From NCBI GenBank assembly GCA_015067565.1, contig SVMF01000001.1, forward strand, positions 1 to 64,000: DNA of 64,000 nt, written 5' to 3'. Positions 41,727 through 49,756 of this stretch are shown in pieces. The translations under genes and the position numbers were made by a program. Within the stretch, counting starts at the first letter, position 1, and each line of letters begins with the position of its first letter. The notes under the pieces were generated by a model. That model saw only the letters and a program-made list of their open reading frames with translations, made no database searches and had not been told where the DNA came from. Source of the stretch: Oscillospiraceae bacterium (GTDB lineage Bacteria; Bacillota; Clostridia; Oscillospirales; Oscillospiraceae).

Positions 41727-42029
41727 ATGACTGATTTTACTACTATCCCCGCACTGGTTGCCATCGTGTACACCATTATTGACGTTACCAAGACCGCCCT
41801 GGGTGGCACCGGTAAGTTCACCCGGTTCATTCCCTTGATCGCTTGCCTGCTCGGCGGCATCTGCGGTGTGGTGGCGTTCTATCTTGTCCCCGGCACTATG
41901 GGAACGGAAAACCTGCTCGTGGCCATTGTTATCGGCGCGGCCAGCGGTCTGTCTGCCACCGGCACCAATCAGGTGGCAAAGCAGCTCACCAAGACTACTA
42001 AGGAGGTAACTGATAATGAATCTGCATAA
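41727..42029 (+). CDS. Phage holin
   Basis: A 100-residue protein with three hydrophobic segments (IPALVAIVYTIIDVT, FIPLIACLLGGICGVVAFYLV, LLVAIVIGAASGLSA) and a charged C-terminus, a class I holin layout, placed directly before the amidase with a 14-base overlap. It would permeabilise the membrane at lysis. Confidence 0.85.
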   Translation: MTDFTTIPALVAIVYTIIDVTKTALGGTGKFTRFIPLIACLLGGICGVVAFYLVPGTMGTENLLVAIVIGAASGLSATGTNQVAKQLTKTTKEVTDNESA

Positions 42030-42975
42030 GCTGATTTTTACGGAAAATGCCTGTTATAAGGCAGGTAAGAAAATCACGGTCAAGGGCATTATGGTGCATT
42101 CCACCGGTGCCAACAACCCCAATCTGCGTCGCTATGTGGGTCCCGATGATGGTCTGTTGGGTGAGAACCAGTATAACAACCATTGGAACACCTACCATCC
42201 CGGCGGCAGAGAAGTCTGTGTCCACGGCTTCATCGGCAAGCTGAAGGACGGCACGATTGCCACCTATCAGACCCTGCCTTGGGACCACCGAGGCTGGCAC
42301 GCAGGTGGCTCCGCCAACAACACCCATATCGGTTTTGAGATCTGTGAGGACGGCCTTGCTGATACTACCTACTTCAAGAAGGTGTATCAGGAGGCCGTTG
42401 AACTTTGTGCCTATCTGTGTAAGCTGTACGGGCTGACCGAGAAAAACATCATCTGCCACAGCGAAGGTTACCGCCAGGGCGTTGCTTCCAACCACGGCGA
42501 TGTGATGCACTGGTTCCCCAAGCACGGCAAGTCGATGGACACCTTCCGTGAGGCTGTCAAGGCACTCCTGTCCGCCGAGGAAAAGGAGAAGGAAGTTGCT
42601 CCTGCCAAGCCTGAACCTTCCGTTAAACCGGACACCTATCCCGAGAAGCTGACCGAGGGCTATTACCGAGTGCGGAAGTCCTGGAAGGACAGCAAGTCGC
42701 AGATCGGCGCTTACCGTATTCTTGCCAATGCCAAGAACGCCGCCGACAAGAACCCCGGCTACTTTGTGTTTACCAATGATGGCGTTTCCATCTATCCTGC
42801 CGAGCAGAAGGTGGAGGAAACCTATCGGGTACACACCGTGGTCAAGGGCGATACCCTTTGGGACATCGCAAAGAAGTACCTGGGCAACGGCTCCCGGTAT
42901 CCGGAGATCAAGGAACTAAACGGCCTGAAATCCAATACCATTTATTCCGGCTGGAAACTGAAAATCCCTAACTAA
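42016..42975 (+). CDS. Endolysin: N-acetylmuramoyl-L-alanine amidase with LysM
   Basis: A 319-residue lysin. Residues about 15-185 are an Amidase_2 domain with zinc ligands in MVHSTGANN and ICHSEGY and a central DHRGWHAGG. A central segment TEGYYRVRKSWKDSKSQIGAYRILANA is SPOR-like, and residues about 272-319 are a LysM module (VVKGDTLWDIAKKYLGNGSR). It cleaves the stem-peptide amide bond in peptidoglycan at lysis. Confidence 0.93.
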   Translation: MNLHKLIFTENACYKAGKKITVKGIMVHSTGANNPNLRRYVGPDDGLLGENQYNNHWNTYHPGGREVCVHGFIGKLKDGTIATYQTLPWDHRGWHAGGSANNTHIGFEICEDGLADTTYFKKVYQEAVELCAYLCKLYGLTEKNIICHSEGYRQGVASNHGDVMHWFPKHGKSMDTFREAVKALLSAEEKEKEVAPAKPEPSVKPDTYPEKLTEGYYRVRKSWKDSKSQIGAYRILANAKNAADKNPGYFVFTNDGVSIYPAEQKVEETYRVHTVVKGDTLWDIAKKYLGNGSRYPEIKELNGLKSNTIYSGWKLKIPN

Positions 42976-42982
42976 CAAACTA

Positions 42983-43031
42983 TCCCCCCCAAGCATTACT
43001 GGTCATCCAGTTCTGCCTGGGGGGAATTTTT
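42983..43031 (+). terminator. Terminator ending the late operon
   Basis: TCCCCCC-AGCA ... TGCCTGGGGGGA followed by ATTTTTG, 8 bases after the endolysin stop. Confidence 0.9.
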
Positions 43032-43047
43032 GTTTGTGCTTTTTCTT

Positions 43048-43362
43048 TTATATTCCTAGGTCGGCAAATATGCCGTACCAATATACTTGATTTACCGACG
43101 CCGCCTGCGCCTCCTTCGATACTGCTTCACCGCATTTTCTGCGACGATACAGGTCGAGCATAGTCTCACACTCGTTTTCGTGAACTGCTAACTTTCGTGT
43201 CGTCGTGATTTTGCTACTGGGCGTGTGTGTACGCGCCGGTGCTACATATACCTCGCCGCTTTCTGCGTAGACAAAAAACCAAAGTGCCTCACGCTTGTAC
43301 AGAGGGATTGTCTTCACATCTCTCGGGTTTTGCGTGAATGATCGTACAATCTGTTCCCACAT
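43048..43362 (-). CDS. Small unknown protein of the post-lysis accessory operon
   Basis: A 104-residue protein (MWEQIVRSFTQNPRDVK...). It has WFFVYAESGEVYVAPARTH and a helical charged middle (NECETMLDLYRRRKCGEAV). No recognised family. It starts 2 bases after the stop of the upstream gene and shares its promoter at 43891. Confidence 0.55.
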   Translation of the reverse strand: MWEQIVRSFTQNPRDVKTIPLYKREALWFFVYAESGEVYVAPARTHTPSSKITTTRKLAVHENECETMLDLYRRRKCGEAVSKEAQAASVNQVYWYGIFADLGI

Positions 43363-43364
43363 AA

Positions 43365-43742
43365 TTATCCCTCCATTCCGTATTTTCTCTTTTTTTCAAA
43401 TACGATGTATTGCTCTGCAGTGTTGACTTCTACTGTTTCATAGCCCACAGTCAGCCAACTTAATGCAATGGAATGACTTGTAGTGTTTGCCCAAAAAGCA
43501 CGATGGTTATGTGCCGAACTGGGGAGCTTTGTTTTGAGAATCTCCTCGATTTCAGAAAAGGTAAGCCGGATATTATCCCGATTGCTATTGTGTAAATAGT
43601 CAGCCAAATATCGGTACTTTTTGCTGACCTCCTGTGTGGGTTCATCTTTTGCGACCGGAGCTTTGCCTTCTAGTGCTGCAACACGATCCTCCAATGCACC
43701 TATGCGGTTAAGTAATTCCACAATCACTCTATCATAATCCAT
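43365..43742 (-). CDS. DUF7662-like protein with coiled-coil N-terminus
   Basis: A 125-residue protein: residues 1-28 form a heptad coiled coil (VELLNRIGALEDRVAALEG); residues about 40-120 have the pattern YRYLADYLHNSN...LTFSEIEEILKTKLPSSAHNHRAFWANTTSHSIALSWL, which I associate with the DUF7662 family (small DNA-binding-like modules). ATG at 43742 has AGGAGG 8 bases before it; an adjacent TTG is too close. Confidence 0.65.
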   Translation of the reverse strand: MDYDRVIVELLNRIGALEDRVAALEGKAPVAKDEPTQEVSKKYRYLADYLHNSNRDNIRLTFSEIEEILKTKLPSSAHNHRAFWANTTSHSIALSWLTVGYETVEVNTAEQYIVFEKKRKYGMEG

Positions 43743-43754
43743 CAAAAATACCTC

Positions 43755-43868
43755 CTATGCGTTTTTAACGAGTTTAATCAGTGCCACCGGAACAGCTATT
43801 AGCAGGATCTTAATCATATAAAACGGAGCAAGGAATAGCCATTTGGCAATTTTATATGCTGTATACAT
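43755..43868 (-). CDS. 37-residue membrane peptide
   Basis: A short gene too small for most callers: MYTAYKIAKWLF..., then a single membrane helix (LAPFYMIKILLIAVPVALI) and a basic tail. AAGGAGG lies 7 bases before the ATG. It heads the minus-strand accessory operon, 12 bases before the next gene. Confidence 0.6.
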   Translation of the reverse strand: MYTAYKIAKWLFLAPFYMIKILLIAVPVALIKLVKNA

Positions 43869-43890
43869 AGCGCCGCCTCCTTATGCGCCC

Positions 43891-43919
43891 ATCCTATCAC
43901 ACAAAATAAAACCTGTCAA
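43891..43919 (-). promoter_or_regulatory. Promoter of the post-lysis accessory operon
   Basis: TTGACA-17-TAGGAT on the minus strand, about 25 bases before the membrane peptide. The surrounding 44 kb gap is AT-rich and otherwise featureless. Confidence 0.75.
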
Positions 43920-44106
43920 CACATATTATGACATTTTATGACTTTAAGGAAATTTCAGGCATAAGGGCGGTAACTGAAACTTGATATTTGCAGTGAATTT
44001 TTATCGTATTTTTTCGTGTTTTTTCGCTTGTGTCCTTTTTATTGGACTAATAACTTGTTAATATATTGTCATAAGGAACACCAAATAAAAACTGGAGGTA
44101 ATTCAT

Positions 44107-44925
44107 ATGGCATTCAAGATTAGTGGTTTTGGCAATTATGATGCTGAAAAGAAGGTTGCTCCCGCCATCCAGGAGAAAGAGGAGCAAGGGACTGTAGCCC
44201 GCAAGTCTGTGGTGCAGGTCTGTTTCCCCGGCAAGGGTATGGCGCTGTCTTACTACAACGATCTGTTTGATTTGAAGGTCGGTGATCTAGTGTATGTGGA
44301 TGGCAAGCTGGAAGGTCAGTTGGGTCGTGTTGTGGAGATCACCTACAACTTCAAAATCAAGGTCTCTGAGTACAAGAAGGTAATTGCGGTCTGTAACACC
44401 GAGGTCCACGGTCAATTCTTTATGGCCGGCTCCCACTTCGTCACCTTTGATCCCACTGCTCTGCCTGCGGAGCAGATTACTATGTGGTTCAAGGCTCCGG
44501 CCAAGGAGGAGGACGAATACGAAAGTGGCACTGATGACAGCACCTTCCGGCTTGACGATCTCAAGACTATGAATATTAACCCCACCATCGCAGAGCGTGG
44601 TCACGACTACTATATGGAAAATCGTGTCCGGTACATCAGTCTTAACGGTAATCGGGGTTACGCCATAGTTGAAGGTAGCGAGGGTTATGTGGTCGAATTC
44701 GAGTATGCCAATGGCGAAATCAGCAAGCTGGTGTGCGACTGCTTCTGTAGCTACAACTGCAAGCACGAATTCGCTGCGATGCTCCAGCTCCGGGAAACCT
44801 TGGAACTGATTGAAAAGCACTACGCAGAAGAGTTCGCCAGGACCGGCTATTTTGCCGCCGTAAACAAGGGTACTCTGTTTGCCTTTGCAATTGATGGCAA
44901 GGAAACCGGCTCCTTCACCCTGTAA
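44107..44925 (+). CDS. SWIM zinc-finger protein
   Basis: A 272-residue protein. The C-terminal third has a SWIM finger, VCDCFCSYNCKHEF, with the CxCxnCxH ligand pattern near residue 215, preceded by the NPTIAERGHDYYMENRV block usual before SWIM domains. The N-terminal half is beta-rich (VVQVCFPGKGMALSYYND). Role in the prophage is unknown. A weak TTGGAC/TATTGT promoter and GGAGG precede it. Confidence 0.7.
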   Translation: MAFKISGFGNYDAEKKVAPAIQEKEEQGTVARKSVVQVCFPGKGMALSYYNDLFDLKVGDLVYVDGKLEGQLGRVVEITYNFKIKVSEYKKVIAVCNTEVHGQFFMAGSHFVTFDPTALPAEQITMWFKAPAKEEDEYESGTDDSTFRLDDLKTMNINPTIAERGHDYYMENRVRYISLNGNRGYAIVEGSEGYVVEFEYANGEISKLVCDCFCSYNCKHEFAAMLQLRETLELIEKHYAEEFARTGYFAAVNKGTLFAFAIDGKETGSFTL

Positions 44926-44943
44926 ACTATGGGGAGAACTGAT

Positions 44944-45501
44944 ATGGACATTGCTACAACAGAACGCCTGCTACTGCGTGAAATATGCGAGGCGGATAAA
45001 GATTTGGTAGTGGCGCTTTCTATGGAAGCGTCCTTACTGGAGGACTTCAGCCGGACAGAGGGCTTCAAAGAGATATATGCCCAGTTCTGTTGGGAGGAAG
45101 TAAATTCTCCAACTACATACAACTGCCTTATTTTCTGTAAAGAAAGCGGTGATTTTGTCGGTAAGGTCTGTATGCAGTATATCGACAAGCCTGTGCCGGA
45201 ATTGGGCATTGACATCTGCACCGCCCATCGCGGTAAAGGGTATGCTCCGGAAGCGATTATTGCGTTTTGTAATTGGTATGGGGAAACGCATAATTTGGAT
45301 TGCATCCAGGTAAGGATCAGCAAGGGCAACGCTCACAGCATACACGTTTTTGAAAAACTCGGAGCTAGGTTCGTGGGTACAAGTCCTTATGTGTCGGAAA
45401 ACTCATTGGAGACGATGCAACAGTTACTTCCGGATGCTAACTTTTCCGAATTGTCCCAGGATAGTGTTCGGGACTATCTACTGGATTTGCCGATAAGGTA
45501 G
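44944..45501 (+). CDS. GNAT-family N-acetyltransferase
   Basis: A 185-residue GNAT enzyme. It opens with TTERLLLREICEADKD, has the acetyl-CoA loop HRGKGYAPEAI (residues about 97-107) and ends the core with VRISKGNAHSIHVFEKLGA, the layout of RimJ/RimL-like acetyltransferases. The ATG at 44944 follows GGGGAGA by 8 bases; an ATG 15 bases earlier lacks spacing. Substrate is unknown; a lysogenic accessory function is likely. Confidence 0.85.
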   Translation: MDIATTERLLLREICEADKDLVVALSMEASLLEDFSRTEGFKEIYAQFCWEEVNSPTTYNCLIFCKESGDFVGKVCMQYIDKPVPELGIDICTAHRGKGYAPEAIIAFCNWYGETHNLDCIQVRISKGNAHSIHVFEKLGARFVGTSPYVSENSLETMQQLLPDANFSELSQDSVRDYLLDLPIR

Positions 45502-45523
45502 TGCTATAATAGGAGGGTAAATT

Positions 45524-45832
45524 ATGAGCAAGGGTATTTTTGGCGGTCTCTTTGATTTCAATAAAGACGGAAAAATGAGTGCTTTTGAACGAGCCAGTGA
45601 GCTTGGCTTCCTGCACCATATGATGGAGTCAGAAAAGGCGGAAGGTACGGCAACCGACACCGGGTTTGGCTTCTCTGACGATGATGACGACGAAGCGGAT
45701 AAAAGCCTTGAGCTAATGGCGTCTGGCTTGGATGAGGTTGAGTTGAGCCTAATGGACGAGGATGACCGGCGCATTGCGTTGGAGGATGCCGGCCTTGACC
45801 CGGATGATTTTGGCTTTCTTGATGATCTGTAA
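45524..45832 (+). CDS. Small acidic protein with an EF-hand loop
   Basis: A 102-residue acidic protein. Near its start DFNKDGKMSAFE fits the 12-residue EF-hand calcium loop at positions 1, 3, 5, 6 and 12. The rest is very acidic (DDDDDEADK) with helix. A second EF-hand is not seen. Similar short proteins occur in Clostridia elements; function unknown. AGGAGGG precedes the ATG. Confidence 0.6.
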   Translation: MSKGIFGGLFDFNKDGKMSAFERASELGFLHHMMESEKAEGTATDTGFGFSDDDDDEADKSLELMASGLDEVELSLMDEDDRRIALEDAGLDPDDFGFLDDL

Positions 45833-45844
45833 GGAGGAGTTCAA

Positions 45845-45907
45845 ATGTGGTTTATTGTCTGCGTTTTACTTCTGCCGATTGTCGTCCTGGCAGAGTTGAT
45901 TAAGTAA
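45845..45907 (+). CDS. 20-residue membrane peptide
   Basis: MWFIVCVLLLPIVVLAELIK, a single hydrophobic helix. It has AAGGAGG 8 bases before its ATG and lies 12 bases after the EF-hand gene. Too short to assign a function. Confidence 0.45.
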   Translation: MWFIVCVLLLPIVVLAELIK

Positions 45908-45931
45908 TCCCCAAAAACAAGAGGTGTAAAG

Positions 45932-46495
45932 ATGAGCAAAAATAGGCACGGCACGATTTCCTTTGGCAAGGGCAACCACCGCATCGTCCTTTTTCATATG
46001 AATAAGCCCATCGGCGGAGGCCTGATTGGAATGGTTAAATCACCTTTATTTCCGGCTCCGGTCGCCATTGTCATTGATGACACCCCCACCGAGGAAAAGG
46101 ACTATAGTTTTGCCTGCCTTGCTTGTGCAGAGAATGGTCTCGCCCCGCGTATTTTGATAGAGCGTGAATTGTTCTATGACATTGTCCGTGGCTCGGTTGA
46201 GGCAAGAGTAATCCTGCTACATGAGCTTGGTCATTACCGCCATCAGCATCTTTCGCAGAGGGTGGCGGATCGAGATAAGGTGCGGAGCGATTGTGCCGCC
46301 GATGGTGGTGTTGATAGCAACGAGCTTGAAGCTGACCGCTTTGTCGCCGATTACTTGGGCAGGGAGAAAACCATTGAAGGCTTGCGAAAACTCGTTGATC
46401 GCATCCACGCCGAATATGCAACCTATGACCAAGACAGCGTAAGACTGGCAACACAAGAACTACAATCGCGGATTGCTCTCCTGTCAAAAGAATAA
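45932..46495 (+). CDS. Zinc metallopeptidase (ImmA/IrrE-like)
   Basis: A 187-residue protein with the zinc protease motif HELGH near residue 97, a further glutamate in NELEADRFVADYLG, and an upstream beta region (GLIGMVKSPLFPAPVAIVID). ImmA/IrrE-type proteases cleave XRE repressors of mobile elements. An XRE gene lies convergently at 47306, so it is a possible target, which is an inference from proximity. Confidence 0.7.
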   Translation: MSKNRHGTISFGKGNHRIVLFHMNKPIGGGLIGMVKSPLFPAPVAIVIDDTPTEEKDYSFACLACAENGLAPRILIERELFYDIVRGSVEARVILLHELGHYRHQHLSQRVADRDKVRSDCAADGGVDSNELEADRFVADYLGREKTIEGLRKLVDRIHAEYATYDQDSVRLATQELQSRIALLSKE

Positions 46496-46507
46496 AATGA
46501 AAGCTAT

Positions 46508-46546
46508 CCCCAGGCACTACCTTTATTGGCGGTGCCTGGGGTTTTT
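46508..46546 (+). terminator. Terminator after the metallopeptidase gene
   Basis: CCCCAGGCAC ... GTGCCTGGGG followed by TTTTT. It separates the plus-strand accessory unit from the convergent minus-strand gene. Confidence 0.9.
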
Positions 46547-46550
46547 CTAT

Positions 46551-47144
46551 TTATTCGGGTTTATACCCACAGTATTCCTCAATATCGTGGCTGTACTTCA
46601 TTGTCTGCACGGGGTCCATTCGGTAGCCCGGTACAATCCAGGGCAACAGCTGATTGCCGAGCATATACCCTGCGTAGTGAGCTAGCTTGGGGCCAGCACA
46701 TTCAAAGTGGGTGAAATACTCGCTGATGTGACTATGGTACTCCCGAAGCTCCTCCGGCAGTGCCTGGTAGAAAGCCTGAATAACGCCATTAGCCTCAAAG
46801 TTAATTGGGAAATGTCCAATGATATGCTCCTTGGCAATATCGAAAAACTCCCACCGGGTAAAGTCCACGCCATAGGGAGCGTGGAAGTTATCGCGGTTGA
46901 TTTGGAAACCGTGGTATCCGGCATAGACAATCTGTGCCAGCACATCAGTTTCGTGGGCTTGTATGTATTCATCCACCGATGGAGAGAAATCTGCCGGAAG
47001 CTCCTTCTTGAGGGTTGTTACCGCCGTGAGCATACGCAGTTCGTCATCAAAGAACTGACTATCCTTATCCCGGAACAAATCCGCCATTGACTTCAAAATG
47101 TCTCGACTGGTGAGTTGCTCCATTACCTGTGCGACTGATTTCAT
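46551..47144 (-). CDS. Unknown protein under XRE-type control
   Basis: A 197-residue soluble, helix-rich protein that I do not recognise (MKSVAQVMEQLTSRDIL...). It is rich in aromatic and histidine residues (YAGYHGFQINRDNFHAPYG). Its start is preceded by a copy of the operator-like palindrome that also flanks the XRE gene, so the two probably form a regulatory pair. A toxin, defence or lysogenic conversion role is conceivable but unproven. Confidence 0.55.
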   Translation of the reverse strand: MKSVAQVMEQLTSRDILKSMADLFRDKDSQFFDDELRMLTAVTTLKKELPADFSPSVDEYIQAHETDVLAQIVYAGYHGFQINRDNFHAPYGVDFTRWEFFDIAKEHIIGHFPINFEANGVIQAFYQALPEELREYHSHISEYFTHFECAGPKLAHYAGYMLGNQLLPWIVPGYRMDPVQTMKYSHDIEEYCGYKPE

Positions 47145-47219
47145 AAAAACTCATTCCTTTTCTTGTGTATTTTCGCTGTGGCCACAGCTGGCAGAACCGC
47201 CCTTCTGGAAATGGTGGCT

Positions 47220-47233
47220 AGTTCTACTGGAAC
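47220..47233. promoter_or_regulatory. Operator-like palindrome O1
   Basis: AGTTC-TACTG-GAAC, next to a TATACT -10-like sequence upstream of the 46551 gene. It matches O3 at 47719 except in the spacer and last base. Confidence 0.55.
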
Positions 47234-47280
47234 GAGTATAAATCATACTGCTTGTCGAAATCCCACGGAATCGGGCGAAT

Positions 47281-47307
47281 AAAAAGAGATCTGCCGGAGC
47301 AGATCTC
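47281..47307 (-). terminator. Terminator overlapping the XRE stop codon
   Basis: On the minus strand GAGATCTGC-TCCG-GCAGATCTC followed by TTTTTATT. Confidence 0.85.
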
Positions 47308-47626
47308 AAGAATATTCAGTTAAGGCTCGGATGGCGTTAAGAACACGCTCTTGCTCTTGGTGGGGTAGCTTGGAAATTGAAACTGATAATTCCGAGGCAA
47401 TTCCGTCATTGGCATAGGTGGCAACATCCTGCAACAGCATATCTGTAGATACCCGGAGGGCGTTTGCAATCCTTACGAGCGTTTCCAATTTTGGGGTCTT
47501 TACGCCTCGTTCAATGACACTAATGTGTGTAGGGCTCATATCCAAAGCTTCTGCCAAATCCTCCTGTGTCATTTTGGCGCGTTCTCTGGCAGCCTTGATT
47601 CGGGCTCCAACCGCACACATATCCAC
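47306..47626 (-). CDS. XRE-family regulator
   Basis: A 106-residue XRE protein: residues 6-66 carry the HTH (IKAARERAKMTQEDLAEALDMSPTHISVIERGVKTPKLETLVRIA is the usual core, here read in parts), and the last 40 residues are helical (SVSISKLPHQEQERVLNAI). Translation begins at GTG 47626, 6 bases after AAGGAGGG. Operator-like palindromes lie on both sides, so it probably autoregulates and controls the 46551 gene. Confidence 0.85.
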   Translation of the reverse strand: MDMCAVGARIKAARERAKMTQEDLAEALDMSPTHISVIERGVKTPKLETLVRIANALRVSTDMLLQDVATYANDGIASELSVSISKLPHQEQERVLNAIRALTEYS

Positions 47627-47641
47627 TCAAATCCCTCCTTC

Positions 47642-47662
47642 CAGAACTAGTTTGTAGTTCTG
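47642..47662. promoter_or_regulatory. Operator-like palindrome O2 at the XRE promoter
   Basis: AGAACTA ... TAGTTCT inverted repeat, just downstream of a TATAAT -10 on the minus strand. Confidence 0.55.
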
Positions 47663-47718
47663 TTGATATTATAACTGGCTTGCTGGAGGGACGACAGAAA
47701 CCGCAAAGCCAAGTTGCT

Positions 47719-47733
47719 AGTTCTACCGGAACT
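47719..47733. promoter_or_regulatory. Operator-like palindrome O3
   Basis: AGTTC-TACCG-GAACT, a perfect 5-bp palindrome with GCTAGTTCTAC in common with O1. Confidence 0.55.
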
Positions 47734-47811
47734 ATATCGAAGGAAATACCACGAAGTATACCGCTTCCCCGGGAAAGGAGTCACTTAATCTATACATATT
47801 TTTTGAAAAAA

Positions 47812-47846
47812 TGTCCGTTTTTTGTTTTCTCGTGACCTACCTATGA
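47812..47846 (+). promoter_or_regulatory. Bipartite promoter-like motif, copy B
   Basis: TGTCCG (47812-47817) and GTGACCTACCTATGA (from 47832) with a 14-base T-rich spacer, as in copy A at 5788. The recombinase operon starts 41 bases after the second block begins. Confidence 0.6.
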
Positions 47847-47872
47847 GGAGAACTCTTAAAGGAGGAAACGAT

Positions 47873-48268
47873 ATGACTTCAGCTCAAAAAGACATAATTA
47901 TGAAGTTGCGACATAGGAACAAGGGTTATTCCGAGATTGCAACTCAACTTGGCGTCTCTGTTAATACGGTGAAATCCTATTGCTACCGTTCCGGCTTATC
48001 CACTACCCAACTGAAAGAAACGGCATTTTTTTGCCAGAACTGTGGGCGTGCTATCACGGAGCCGTCAAAGACACGCCCACGCAAATTTTGCTGTACTAAA
48101 TGCAAGCAGGCTTGGTGGAATAAGCATCGGCTTGAGAGAAAGAGTAGTAAAATCTGCGTTTTTGTTTGTACCTCTTGCGGTAGAAGATTTTATGACTATA
48201 CACATTCCAATCGCAAATATTGTTCTCTTGCTTGTTATCAGAAGCGAGGTATGCCCAATGACACCTGA
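47873..48268 (+). CDS. HTH / zinc-finger protein of the recombinase operon
   Basis: A 131-residue protein. Residues 1-45 are a sigma-region-4-like HTH (KGYSEIATQLGVSVNTVKSYCYR) and the rest has paired CxxC knuckles (CQNCGRAI, CCTKCKQA, CTSCGRR, CSLACYQK) typical of zinc-binding modules. Proteins of this type routinely precede paired serine recombinases in Clostridia elements and may act as a regulator or directionality factor. AAAGGAGG precedes the ATG. Confidence 0.8.
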   Translation: MTSAQKDIIMKLRHRNKGYSEIATQLGVSVNTVKSYCYRSGLSTTQLKETAFFCQNCGRAITEPSKTRPRKFCCTKCKQAWWNKHRLERKSSKICVFVCTSCGRRFYDYTHSNRKYCSLACYQKRGMPNDT

Positions 48269-48479
48269 TAAATTCTCCTCTCTTTTGGGTTACAAATCGG
48301 CGATGGTACAGGTGAGACGAATGCTCGATTCCGGCATCATATCCGCCTCGGACTATTGTGATATTGAAACAAGAATGTGCGAACTTTTTGGTATTAATTG
48401 TGGCAGTTTATTGCGGGAAATTGAGTGGATAAATAACAAATGTAATGGTAATATACCACCTACAAAGGAGGCGACATAA
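48258..48479 (+). CDS. SHOCT-like small protein of the recombinase operon
   Basis: A 73-residue protein with a SHOCT-like helical pair (MVQVRRMLDSGIISASDYCDIETRMCELFG). It overlaps the preceding and following genes by 11 bases and 1 base. Its place between the HTH gene and recombinases is conserved in related elements as far as I recall. Function unknown. Confidence 0.7.
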   Translation: MTPDKFSSLLGYKSAMVQVRRMLDSGIISASDYCDIETRMCELFGINCGSLLREIEWINNKCNGNIPPTKEAT

Positions 48480-49756
48480 TGGAAAAAACCATTACAAAAA
48501 TCAGTTACCCAGAAAAACCTAAACGCAAAATCAAAGTTGCAGCCTATTGTCGCGTGTCAAGCGGAAAGGACGCAATGTTGCATTCACTTTCTGCCCAAAT
48601 CAGCTACTTTCAGAGGCTGATACAAGCGGAATCTGAATGGCAGTTTGTCGAAGTATATGCTGATGAAGCGTTAACCGGTACCAAGGAGAGTCGTGGTGAA
48701 TTCCAGCGTCTCCTTGCTGATTGTTCGGCTGGAAAGATTGACATGGTTATCACTAAATCTATTTCAAGATTTGCTAGGAACACGGTGACACTATTGCAGG
48801 CAGTCCGGGAATTGAAAGCTATGAATGTAGACGTATACTTCGAAGAACAGAACATTCATACGATGGACGCTGACGGAGAACTAATGCTCACAATCCTTGC
48901 TTCATATGCCCAAGAGGAAAGCCGGTCTGCAAGCGAAAACCAAAAATGGCGGGTAAGGAAAAACTTTGAAGAAGGTATCCCTTGGCGGGGGAAGATGCTT
49001 GGATATCGTATGGGTGAGGGGCAACTAATTGTTATTCCGGAAGAGGCTGAAATAGTAAGGCGCATTTTCCGGGAATATCTCGCAGGATGCGGAAGCATTA
49101 CAATAGCAAAGCATTTGATTGATGACAACATCCCATCCATAAGTGGCTGTCCCTGGAGCGCATCGAGTATCGCAAAGATACTACAGAATTACAATTACAC
49201 GGGTAATTTGATTCTTCAAAAGACTTTCCGAAAGGACCACATAACCAAGAGAACAGTGGTAAACAATGGTCAGCTTCCCAAATTTCTGGCCGAGGAGACC
49301 CACGAGGCAATCATCGATATGGATACCTTTGAGGCAGCACAGGCAGAACGGCATCGAAGGGCTACTAAATACAATAAGGGGCCAAAGGAAAATAAGACAT
49401 ATGCATATACCGGCCTTCTTGTATGCGCACAGTGTGGCAAAAAATACCGCAGAAAGACTACAGCAACTCAGCCGGTTTGGATTTGCTCTACATTTAACGA
49501 GAAAGGGAAAAAATACTGTGCATCCAAGCAAATCCCGGAAATTGTACTAGATACGCTTATACCAACTGTTGCACCCCGGGCAGAATTACTTGACCACATT
49601 GAAGTTGACAAAGAGAATACGCTGCGCTTCTTTTTCACCGATGGCAGTAGTCAGACACATACTTGGCAAGATCGGTCACGTTCTTGTTCTTGGACCCCGG
49701 AAAAACGAGAACAGGCACGGCAGAAATCACGGGAAAGGTTGATAAAAAATGGCTAA
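48479..49756 (+). CDS. Large serine recombinase, first of a tandem pair
   Basis: A 425-residue recombinase. The resolvase catalytic domain begins VAAYCRVSSGKD with the nucleophile Ser27, and continues with TKSISRFARNTV. A recombinase domain (about residues 165-270) and a zinc ribbon (CAQCGKKYRRK) follow. It is shorter than typical 500-residue integrases, lacking a long coiled coil. It is translationally coupled to the second recombinase, with an 8-base overlap. Confidence 0.9.
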   Translation: MEKTITKISYPEKPKRKIKVAAYCRVSSGKDAMLHSLSAQISYFQRLIQAESEWQFVEVYADEALTGTKESRGEFQRLLADCSAGKIDMVITKSISRFARNTVTLLQAVRELKAMNVDVYFEEQNIHTMDADGELMLTILASYAQEESRSASENQKWRVRKNFEEGIPWRGKMLGYRMGEGQLIVIPEEAEIVRRIFREYLAGCGSITIAKHLIDDNIPSISGCPWSASSIAKILQNYNYTGNLILQKTFRKDHITKRTVVNNGQLPKFLAEETHEAIIDMDTFEAAQAERHRRATKYNKGPKENKTYAYTGLLVCAQCGKKYRRKTTATQPVWICSTFNEKGKKYCASKQIPEIVLDTLIPTVAPRAELLDHIEVDKENTLRFFFTDGSSQTHTWQDRSRSCSWTPEKREQARQKSRERLIKNG

